Shown: piece by piece, positions 35,332-44,040 of the stretch
How the letters are laid out: every line of letters starts with the position of its first letter
Position numbering within the stretch: the stretch's first letter is position 1
Source: Psychrobacter sp. UBA3480
Lineage (GTDB): Bacteria; Pseudomonadota; Gammaproteobacteria; Pseudomonadales; Moraxellaceae
Assembly (NCBI RefSeq): GCF_002377945.1
Contig: NZ_DFQV01000015.1
Span: 118,460 to 182,459, forward strand
Reading direction: 5' to 3'
Length of the DNA: 64,000 nucleotides
Notes under the pieces: model-generated
What the model was told of the DNA's origin: nothing
Database searches by the model: none
What the model saw: the letters and a program-made list of their open reading frames with translations, nothing else
Made by a program: the position numbers and the translations under genes

Positions 35332-35592
35332 AAGAAAATCCATTTATATAATAGGTATATAAATTAATATACACTTTATCATAAAGTATAATCAATAAAA
35401 CTCTTAGGAATTGACCAACTTCTTATCATCTATACCTTAAAATAATATGACAAAAACAGGTATCACCAAGGCGTCTTTAGTAGTTAAGTTCTGCAAGAGT
35501 CAGGTATGAATAGTCACTTATGAACATCCGCCAATATTTTATCCAGTTGCTAAGAAAACATCCTGTACCGCTACTGCTAACTTGCTTTCAAC
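35332..35592. other. Region between BLUF-like copies 2 and 3
   Basis: AT-rich sequence that contains the promoter region and a palindrome of copy 2 (35371-35389). I see no gene in the rest. Confidence 0.4.
35371..35389 (-). promoter_or_regulatory. Candidate operator upstream of BLUF-like copy 2
   Basis: ACACTTT-ATCAT-AAAGTAT is a 7-bp inverted repeat (one mismatch) centred about 49 bp upstream of the ATG. The same arrangement lies at the same distance upstream of copy 3. Confidence 0.6.
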
Positions 35593-35627
35593 AAAAAGCC
35601 GCCTATACAAAGGTATAGACGGCTTTT
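35593..35627 (-). terminator. Terminator of BLUF-like copy 3
   Basis: AAAAGCCGCCTATAC, AAAG, GTATAGACGGCTTTT: a hairpin with one mismatch in the stem that becomes a G-U pair on the minus strand, close to the stop of copy 3. It is nearly the same sequence as the hairpin at 34203-34238. Confidence 0.85.
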
Positions 35628-35704
35628 ATATTCTATCTAGGACAAGTATCTATTAACTATTTTAAGAGGCAAATGCTTAAGAAATAAATGCTACTCATTA
35701 AAAA

Positions 35705-36178
35705 TTAATTAGATTCAGCATTTTCAAAAACCGCCTTCAAGAAGCTTTCAATCTGAGAGCTTTTCATTAGATAAGGATTATAGTCAGAGCCTGCTGAAAA
35801 GTTCTTTAGGGCATGCTCTTCGTCTTCAACACTTGAGGTTAGATGTTTAACTAAAAACCCATTCCATTGGCGCGATTCTATTTCCTCTATATTCACAATA
35901 TTAGGGACAATAGTGGAATGCTCGTCAAGTATCTTTTCCAAGGCAGTATTGATAGCAGGTCTTGTTCCTTGGAAACTTTGAACGAAATAACCTTCGCTAA
36001 TGACTAAAGCTGAAACGATATCGTTTTCTTCAAAATATCTGCGCCAGTACTCAAGTGCGCGAGTCAGCTCAATCCCCGAATCTAGATCGACATTTTTGGC
36101 GATATATGTCATGTGGATAAGAATATGTTCGCCATGCCTTTTTCTATCTTCTGAAGGTTGGCTTGCCGTTATGTTCAT
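35705..36178 (-). CDS. BLUF-like protein, copy 3
   Basis: The 157-residue product is the third paralog. Tyr25 and Gln67 are kept; residue 49 is Phe in place of the conserved Asn (RRYFEEND); Phe108 and Val110 stand at the Trp104 and Met106 positions. The motif order and the N-terminal RKRHGEH and C-terminal FNPYLMKSSQIESFLKAVF blocks match the other copies. The first 20 bp upstream of the ATG are the same as in copy 1 (AAATAAGGTTTCTT). Copies 2 and 3 share the Phe49 change and look closer to each other than to copy 1. Function unknown; sensing of blue light is a family-level inference that may not hold. Confidence 0.82.
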   Translation of the reverse strand: MNITASQPSEDRKRHGEHILIHMTYIAKNVDLDSGIELTRALEYWRRYFEENDIVSALVISEGYFVQSFQGTRPAINTALEKILDEHSTIVPNIVNIEEIESRQWNGFLVKHLTSSVEDEEHALKNFSAGSDYNPYLMKSSQIESFLKAVFENAESN

Positions 36179-36217
36179 AAGAAACCTTATTTATAAAAAA
36201 TTCATTCAAATCAAGGT

Positions 36218-36236
36218 ATACTTTAAGATAAAGTAT
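36218..36236 (-). promoter_or_regulatory. Candidate operator upstream of BLUF-like copy 3
   Basis: ATACTTT-AAGAT-AAAGTAT is a perfect 7-bp inverted repeat with a 5-bp spacer, starting 40 bp upstream of the ATG. Position and sequence match copy 2. Confidence 0.65.
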
Positions 36237-36545
36237 AATTAATAACGTTTTTTACCATTTGCTATGATTTTTTTAGATTTATAACATAGAAGTTTCAATG
36301 ATATAGTATACCGATATCCATAGTAGTAAAATTATACTACAAAGTTGTCACGTTCAGTATCTTGGCATTATTCCAATAGTTAACAAGCCTAATCTATATT
36401 CTCCTATAGCCCTGCCTCAACGCACTTATATGACTAAGTCATGTTTACTTATAGACTAAACTCTACAAGCATTTATCAGGGTCTTTAATGTCTGTTGAGT
36501 TAACGCATTTATAGGTATGTAAAACACAACCCACCCTCAATAAAC

Positions 36546-36590
36546 AGCCGTCTATGCTATGTATAAATAGTGTTGTATAGACGACTTTGT
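36546..36590 (-). terminator. Hairpin after the secreted-protein gene
   Basis: AGCCGTCTATGC at 36546 pairs with TGTATAGACGACT near 36576-36588, a degenerate form of the cluster terminator with a longer loop. The T-run is poor. It lies downstream of the gene at 36631-37137. Confidence 0.5.
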
Positions 36591-36630
36591 TGCATACTAA
36601 TTGCTGCATATTAATTGAATAGCTAACGTA

Positions 36631-37137
36631 TCAATACCGACCCATCTCAACGGTTGTTTCAGCAAGTACCGAATCGCCTTGCCATGCTTGTACATCTACC
36701 GTATACAGATGGTTCTTGCCGCCAGAGCAAGGCGGCTTATATGCACCGCCCACCTCACCTTTGCGGTTACGGTATTCTGCGACCATCTCAATACCGACTG
36801 GTACTTCGTAAGTATGACCAAATACTCTTGGCACTTCTGCGCTCGTAGCACCCTCTGGTAGCGCGAACTCGACGATACCATGCCCACCATGCTGCATACG
36901 TTTGTTGCTTACATCGTTATAGACGAATACCAAGCTTTCCGCGCCTGTAGGAATGTTTGAAACAGTCATACTAGGCGTGGCTGGACTTTTGCCATCATAA
37001 TTCAGACATTGCTGCCCCTCAGGTATTTTTTTGCCATCCCAAGCAGCATCATTAAATTCAACATCCATTGCAAGAGCATTGGCAGATAAAGCCAAGGTTG
37101 CCCAAACTGTAACCGATTTTAAGGTAAAGAATTTCAT
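36631..37137 (-). CDS. Secreted protein, possibly PEBP-like
   Basis: The 168-residue product has a signal peptide (MKFFTLKSVTVWATLALSAN then ALA, cleavage after residue 23). I set the start at ATG 37137 because AAAGGA is well placed before it; an in-frame ATG at 37164 lacks one. The mature part has SNIPTGAESLVFVYND, resembling the first strand block of phosphatidylethanolamine-binding (YbhB/YbcL) proteins, and a late block YKPPCSGGKNHLYTVDVQAW that recalls their GPCPP-G-HHY motif. The canonical Asp-Pro-Asp pocket is not evident. The assignment is weak; it is a periplasmic or secreted protein of unknown role. Confidence 0.55.
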   Translation of the reverse strand: MKFFTLKSVTVWATLALSANALAMDVEFNDAAWDGKKIPEGQQCLNYDGKSPATPSMTVSNIPTGAESLVFVYNDVSNKRMQHGGHGIVEFALPEGATSAEVPRVFGHTYEVPVGIEMVAEYRNRKGEVGGAYKPPCSGGKNHLYTVDVQAWQGDSVLAETTVEMGRY

Positions 37138-37437
37138 ACTTGTTCCTTTAGGTAACTGATGCATTAATAACGATAGTCCATCTTATTTCGTAGATTATTT
37201 TTGATAATTGAATATAACTTTATAATAAATAGACACGGTTAAGTTAATCATATCGTTTAGCATTTTTGTTAATCCTCTGGACAAGCTATGAGCAATTTCA
37301 CAGATCACTATGCTAATGCTGACTCAATAAGCATACTTGTAGCATCATAGGTTACTCGATAGGTATTTATCTGATTGGGTATGTTGTAGTAGTATCTGAA
37401 TCATTGTATCTACACGACTAAAAATAATAGGATCATC

Positions 37438-38268
37438 ATGTTTATCGAAGATAAGATTGCCAAAGAAAGTATGACTACTAAGATTTCGACCCCCAAAATC
37501 ATCTTTTTTGACATCGATGATACCTTGAGCCGTAACGGCATTATCGCTGAACACAATAAAGCGACGCTTGAGCAGCTTGCAGATACCGATATTAAACTAG
37601 TGATTTCGACTGGTCGTTCTAAAGCCATATTGCCTGAAGACATTCTAACGTTGCTTGATGCAGATATATTGGACGCCATTATTTGTATGAATGGACAATA
37701 TAGTTTTGATAAAAGCGGCCGAATCAGCCACTACCCGTTAACTGCTGAACAGACAGATAAAATCGTACGCCTGTGTCAACAGAGTGATTTGATTCATAAG
37801 TTTGACTCTGCCACTCATATCGCGTGGTCAGGTGAAAATGAACGTTTACGCGAATTCAATGCGGTCACGCCCAACTCGATCCTTGACCCTGAGTACTACA
37901 AAACAAATACCGTCTATCAGTGCTCGGTATTTTTTAATAATCAGCAAGAAAAAATGCAGGATATCGACTTTGCTCAGTATGATTTAAAGCTAGTACATTG
38001 GCATCAGATTGGTGCCGATATCTTGCCAGCAGATGCGTCAAAAGCTCGCGGTATCAAAGATATGTGCGAGTACTATGCGGTAGATGCAAGCGAATGTATG
38101 GCATTTGGTGATGGTATGAATGACTTAGAAATGTTCGACTTGGTTGGGTTTGCTGTGGCAATGGGAGATGCACAGCCAGCTTTAATAGAACGCGCTGACT
38201 TTGTCACTGGGACGATCGAAGAGTATGGTATTCAAACCGTGCTTAATCAGTTAGCAATGAAGTCGTAA
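37438..38268 (+). CDS. HAD-family (Cof-type) hydrolase
   Basis: The 276-residue product has the HAD motif FDIDDTLS with Asp25 and Asp27, a second motif ISTGRSK near residue 59, and a late FGDGMNDLEMF near 222. A cap domain lies between the second motif and the late one, as in the Cof (HAD-IIB) subfamily of sugar- or nucleotide-phosphate phosphatases. AGGA lies 5 bp before the ATG at 37438. The product is soluble. Its substrate cannot be told from sequence. The gene stands alone and ends at a bidirectional terminator. Confidence 0.9.
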   Translation: MFIEDKIAKESMTTKISTPKIIFFDIDDTLSRNGIIAEHNKATLEQLADTDIKLVISTGRSKAILPEDILTLLDADILDAIICMNGQYSFDKSGRISHYPLTAEQTDKIVRLCQQSDLIHKFDSATHIAWSGENERLREFNAVTPNSILDPEYYKTNTVYQCSVFFNNQQEKMQDIDFAQYDLKLVHWHQIGADILPADASKARGIKDMCEYYAVDASECMAFGDGMNDLEMFDLVGFAVAMGDAQPALIERADFVTGTIEEYGIQTVLNQLAMKS

Positions 38269-38307
38269 GACTCTTCAGGTACATAAAGCCATTAACTTTT
38301 ATTTAAA

Positions 38308-38342
38308 AAAAGCCCTTACTAGGTCGCTAGTAAGGGCTTCTT
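38308..38342. terminator. Bidirectional terminator
   Basis: A perfect 12-bp stem AGCCCTTACTAG / CTAGTAAGGGCT with a GTCG loop, A-run on the left, T-rich on the right. It lies between the HAD gene (+) and the convergent SDR gene (-). Confidence 0.9.
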
Positions 38343-38469
38343 ATTATGGACTAGTTTTATATAGAAAATACAAATGAAAGCTGGAGCGGTGATGATTTCA
38401 TTACGTCGACGATCGTTTCTTTTCTTCTACAAATCCAATAGAGCGTTGAGGCATTAGCTAAGGCATCAG

Positions 38470-39297
38470 TTAAGGCATAGTCAAGCCACCATCAACAGCG
38501 ATAGACTGTCCAGTAATAGCCATGCTCAAATCAGATGCCATGAGCAATACTGAATTGGCAAAGTCAGCTACCGAAGTCGCTTGGCGCAGCGGCGTTGTAG
38601 TCGCGATATAGTCAAATACCTCTTCAGTGGTTAAGCTGCTTGCATCGGTAGTTTTTAATAATCCACCTGCCAGCAAATTAACCCGAATACCATATTGACC
38701 AAGCTCGCTCGCGAGATTGCGTGTTAGCCCAATCAATGCTGATTTAGCCGTGGTGTAATCATAATAGGTAACCACTGGGTTGTAGATAAGATTGGTCGAT
38801 ATATTAATGATTTTGCCTACTTGCTGCGCTTTCATTTGCGGCAGCACCGCTTGCACCGTGTTGACTGCGCCTTTGACGATACCGTCCATTTGCTGCGAAA
38901 AATGCGACCACTTTACTGTTTCAATACTGGTGTACGCAGCGCTTGGATTGAACTGATAACTTGGTAAAGCATTATTGACCAATATATCGATACGACCATG
39001 ACGAGTGATGACTTCAGCTGCCATGGCTTGTACTTGCTCAAGCTCGGTGACATCCGCCTGATAAGCAAATGCTTGACCGCCTGTCGCGATGATATCAGCC
39101 ACTATCGTCTCAGCAGCCTGTTTACTATTGAGGTAGTTGACGCAAACGATAGCACCTGCTGCCGCCATTTGCTGTGCAATCTGTGCACCAAGCCCACGAC
39201 TGGCTCCGGTGACTATGGCAACTTTATCCGTAAGCAATGCTGGTATAACTGAGTGGCTCTTATTCAAGGCGTTTTGAGTTGAGGTACTTTCGGTCAT
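38470..39297 (-). CDS. Short-chain dehydrogenase/reductase (FabG-like)
   Basis: The 275-residue product is a classical SDR. The NAD(P)-binding motif TGASRGLG is at residues 30-37, NNA is in LVNNALPS near 107, a Ser lies in INISTNL, and the catalytic YxxxK (YTTAK) is near 179-183. It ends with the GQSIAVDGGLTMP motif of ketoacyl-ACP reductase-type enzymes. AAGGA precedes the ATG at 39297 with spacing of about 9; an ATG 48 bp upstream has no such site. Substrate unknown. FabG proper is usually near acp and fabD, so this is probably a different reductase. Confidence 0.88.
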   Translation of the reverse strand: MTESTSTQNALNKSHSVIPALLTDKVAIVTGASRGLGAQIAQQMAAAGAIVCVNYLNSKQAAETIVADIIATGGQAFAYQADVTELEQVQAMAAEVITRHGRIDILVNNALPSYQFNPSAAYTSIETVKWSHFSQQMDGIVKGAVNTVQAVLPQMKAQQVGKIINISTNLIYNPVVTYYDYTTAKSALIGLTRNLASELGQYGIRVNLLAGGLLKTTDASSLTTEEVFDYIATTTPLRQATSVADFANSVLLMASDLSMAITGQSIAVDGGLTMP

Positions 39298-39672
39298 TGT
39301 GCTGTATCCTTTATTATTATGGTATGGTTGGTGTCTTAAAGCCAAAGGCTTACATCTGCTTAGATGATGTTCGTCATACTTCAGTCTGCGCCAATCATAG
39401 CATGGTTATATACTATGTTTTTTCGATTCGACATTAGCAGCTCGCTAGCAGTTCTACTCACAATTAGCTGTCATTAAGTTAGTTTTGCTACTCATCTCAT
39501 TAGCCCAACTGGCTATTTTTATTAGTATTGTTAAGCATTGCCTTAATAATAACCCTTTAAATTGTATAAATGAATGACCATAATAGTTTTATTGGCCATA
39601 TCAGGCTTTTATCTTTTTGGCTTTTTTATTGAATTTTTCTGATTTGCATTATCTTTATTTAGGAGAGATATT
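39298..39672. other. Divergent intergenic region
   Basis: AT-rich DNA between the SDR gene and the polyamine-binding gene, containing the promoters of both. No gene or hairpin seen. Confidence 0.4.
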
Positions 39673-40806
39673 TTGACCCATTTATCATCGTCCCATCCAA
39701 CTACTCACACCTCGGCTAGTGTCGGTCGTATAGTGCCAAAAGCATTGTTAGCAATGGCTGTCGGCTTGGTGCTTGCCAGCTGTAGCAACTCTGATAATGC
39801 AGCGGATGGCAGTGCTGCGTCGAGCAATGAGACGCTGAACCTTTACAACTGGTCAGAATATATGCCGCAAGAGATTTTAGATGGTTTTGAAGAAGAAACT
39901 GGCATCTCAGTTAATTACACCACATTTGACTCTAACGAAGCGATGTATGCCAAGCTCAAACTACTCGATGATTCTAGTCAGTATGACTTAGCGATTCCAT
40001 CGACTTATTATGTCGAAAAAATGGCGAAAGAAGGACTACTGCAAGAACTAGATAAATCTAAATTGAGCAATTTCAAAAACCTTGATACCTCATTTACCAA
40101 TACCAAAGTCGATCCTGATAACAAATACTCTATCCCTTATATGTGGGGCAGCACCGGTCTAGCCATTAACGGTGACAGTGTCGATCCGAAAACTGTCAAT
40201 AGCTGGAATGACCTATGGGATCCTAAGTATAAGGGTCAGGTGATGCTGACTAATGATGTGCGTGAAGTCTTTGGTATGGCACTGCTAACTCTTGGCTACT
40301 CAGGTAATAGTAGTAATCCTGACGAAATCGAAGCCGCTTACGATAAGCTCACCACGTTGATGCCAAACGTCAAAACTTTTAACTCTGATGCGACACGTAT
40401 GCCATATATCGAAGGTGAGACGGCACTTGGTATGACATGGAATGGTGAAGCAGTCATGGCCAATGACGAAGGTTTGACCAGCTTGGTTTATAAATATCCA
40501 ACCGAAGGCGCTATCTTATGGATGGACAATTTTGTCATTCCAAAAAATGCCAAGCAAGTTGATGCAGCACATAAATTTATTGATTACTTATTGCGTCCTG
40601 AAAATGCAAAAATCGTCAGCGAAGAGATTGGCTACGCATCACCAAACATAGCAGCGCGAGAATTGATGGATGAGAGCGTCCAAAACAATCCAACGATTTA
40701 TCCTTCCAAAGAAGTATTAGCAAAAGCTGAGTTCCAAGAAGATGTAGGCGATGAAGCGTTGCAAGTGTATCAACAGTACTGGGATAAGCTAAAGACTGGT
40801 CGTTAA
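39673..40806 (+). CDS. Polyamine ABC transporter substrate-binding lipoprotein (PotD/PotF-like)
   Basis: The 377-residue product is a type II periplasmic binding protein. It starts at TTG, supported by AGGAGAG 5-6 bp before it. A signal peptide ends in the lipobox LASC (Cys37), so it is a lipoprotein. The mature start LNLYNWSEYMPQEILDGFEEETGISV is the PotD/PotF signature of spermidine/putrescine-binding proteins, and the late part has the MTWNGEAVMANDE segment and DNFVIPKNAKQ. The permease and ATPase genes are not adjacent, so the protein probably works with a transporter encoded elsewhere. Confidence 0.93.
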   Translation: MTHLSSSHPTTHTSASVGRIVPKALLAMAVGLVLASCSNSDNAADGSAASSNETLNLYNWSEYMPQEILDGFEEETGISVNYTTFDSNEAMYAKLKLLDDSSQYDLAIPSTYYVEKMAKEGLLQELDKSKLSNFKNLDTSFTNTKVDPDNKYSIPYMWGSTGLAINGDSVDPKTVNSWNDLWDPKYKGQVMLTNDVREVFGMALLTLGYSGNSSNPDEIEAAYDKLTTLMPNVKTFNSDATRMPYIEGETALGMTWNGEAVMANDEGLTSLVYKYPTEGAILWMDNFVIPKNAKQVDAAHKFIDYLLRPENAKIVSEEIGYASPNIAARELMDESVQNNPTIYPSKEVLAKAEFQEDVGDEALQVYQQYWDKLKTGR

Positions 40807-40850
40807 TAGTTTTAATTTAGCGTTTTAGAATAAAGTAATCTTTTAAAATA

Positions 40851-40884
40851 AAAACGCTGATCCTAAATGGTCAGCGTTTTTTTG
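40851..40884 (+). terminator. Terminator after the polyamine-binding gene
   Basis: AAACGCTGA, TCCTAAATGG loop, TCAGCGTTT with a T7 tail. A left A-run makes it usable by the convergent FUSC gene as well. Confidence 0.9.
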
Positions 40885-40886
40885 CG

Positions 40887-42098
40887 CTATAAATGTAAAT
40901 CTGTCTCGCCGCCCTGCTCTTTCATCCGGCGCTGCTCGCGGCGTTGATAGCCCAGACCAGATGCAGCAAACCAATGCGGTTTCGATGTTTGTAATAAATC
41001 ACTCAGCTGCTGCAACTGAGTTTGCAAGGTTTGGGTCAGCCAAAAATAGCCCTGCCACTCAAACGCTAGGTGCTGTACGCTTGGATACTCTGAAACAGCA
41101 ATACGAGTAATGGGTCGAAATACTTCATCGCTTGGACTACGTAATACCGCTGCCATATGCTGCATTGCTTGGGTTAGCTCATGCTGATAATGTACCAATA
41201 AAACATGGTTTTCTTCATCAATCTCGATATTTGCCAAGCGCGGTGCCGCACTTAGTAGTAAATCAATCGTCCCGATAATATTGCGGTGGGTACGCTGAAT
41301 CGTCTCTAGCGTTTCTTTTTCGATTCCTGACTCACTGGCTGTCGCCGCGATATGTGGTCGCACAGCCAGCAGACGTTTATTAATCTGCTGTAACGCTGTG
41401 ACCAATGCCCTATCAACGGGTACTTCCTTAACAGGAAAGGCTGCTGGGTTTAACTTTTGAACAGAGTCGTCCACCACTCCATCCGTTGCGTCGATATGAT
41501 GACCTACGCCTGCATAGAGACTACTACAAGCGTCAAGGTTACTACTCAATAAGAATCGCCACATCAACGTTGATTTGAGCGGCAAAATCAGCGTCACTGC
41601 TACCGAAACGCCTGTCCCAAGTAAAATATTTAAGGCGCGGTAGATACCATCTTGACCAATGCTATTATTGCCTAAATCAGAGACAATCATCAACATTGTG
41701 ATGCCCGTTAGCAGCCCTGTATACCCAAGCTGTCTGACGGCTAGATAGCCAATGATACCACTAAGCAGACCAATGAGCGCATAGTCTACCCACAGCCATG
41801 CACCCGCATTCTGATTAAACCATAGCACCCCAAGCGCAGTACCAATACCTAATAAAGTACCGATCACGCGCTCTTTTGCCTTGGTATAAATAGCGCCTTG
41901 GTATTGCAATAACCCTAGAATAATAAATACTGTAATGGTCGTCCATTCACCGTGCGGAAGATTGGTGATTTTATTGACCAATAGGGCTAGTATCACAGCC
42001 GTACCTAGGCGTGTGGCATGTAGGATATCTGCATGTTGGTAGCGAACATAGGGTTCGACAAATGGAGCAGTGATACGCTGATAAAGGGTGGGTTTCAC
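40887..42098 (-). CDS. FUSC-family membrane protein
   Basis: The 403-residue product belongs to the fusaric acid resistance-like (FUSC) family. Residues 1 to about 185 hold six or seven hydrophobic segments including RLGTAVILALLVNKI, the conserved WTTITVFIIL block and RVIGTLLGIGTALGV. A soluble C-terminal part of about 200 residues follows with a helical character. Family members such as YccS and AaeB export aromatic acids or have unknown roles. No partner membrane-fusion protein gene is adjacent, so export function is not secure. The ATG follows AAAGAGTAGCCTTGCGTG, a weak ribosome-binding site. Confidence 0.87.
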   Translation of the reverse strand: MKPTLYQRITAPFVEPYVRYQHADILHATRLGTAVILALLVNKITNLPHGEWTTITVFIILGLLQYQGAIYTKAKERVIGTLLGIGTALGVLWFNQNAGAWLWVDYALIGLLSGIIGYLAVRQLGYTGLLTGITMLMIVSDLGNNSIGQDGIYRALNILLGTGVSVAVTLILPLKSTLMWRFLLSSNLDACSSLYAGVGHHIDATDGVVDDSVQKLNPAAFPVKEVPVDRALVTALQQINKRLLAVRPHIAATASESGIEKETLETIQRTHRNIIGTIDLLLSAAPRLANIEIDEENHVLLVHYQHELTQAMQHMAAVLRSPSDEVFRPITRIAVSEYPSVQHLAFEWQGYFWLTQTLQTQLQQLSDLLQTSKPHWFAASGLGYQRREQRRMKEQGGETDLHL

Positions 42099-42217
42099 GC
42101 AAGGCTACTCTTTTTGAGTGGAATATTTAAGTGAGACATTTTAATAAAGGCTTATTAGAAAATCTCACTAACTAGCGGTAAGTATAAGTTAATATTCTAT
42201 CAGCAAAATGACGGGCA

Positions 42218-42266
42218 AAAAATAACGCCTTCTACCTATTATTCACAGGTAAAAGGCGTTATAAAA
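42218..42266 (-). terminator. gltD terminator
   Basis: ATAACGCCTT-CTACCT and AGGTA-AAAGGCGTTAT form a long stem with one bulge, with A/T runs on both sides, about 120 bp downstream of the gltD stop. Confidence 0.8.
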
Positions 42267-42387
42267 AATATCCTAGCACACTATATTGAAATCTACGCTA
42301 TTGAAGATTACTTATCAAATGACTCATCAAATTATTCATTGAGAACTGCGTCAGTGTTAATGAATAATAGTCTATTGCGCTAGCGTA

Positions 42388-43875
<1,488 letters not shown>

Positions 43876-44040
43876 CTAAAATTTAAGACATATATCGCTG
43901 CTGTCACGTACCTGCTGAAAACCTGTGAGTTAAAACGTCTCTAAAAACGGAACGCTGGCTAACCTGATTAAAGCGACTGCCGATCCATCAATACAATCCA
44001 TCAATGCATTCCATTGATACAATAGGCAGTTACGTATCGG

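Larger units (their letters stand above)
36179..36630. other. Region upstream of BLUF-like copy 3
   Basis: Contains the copy 3 palindrome (36218-36236) and a hairpin at 36546-36590. Otherwise no gene or structure was seen. Confidence 0.4.

Noticed and set aside
34265..36178. A fused photoreceptor with EAL or cyclase output domain
   Set aside because: Each gene encodes only the BLUF-like region and a short tail; no output domain and no fusion.
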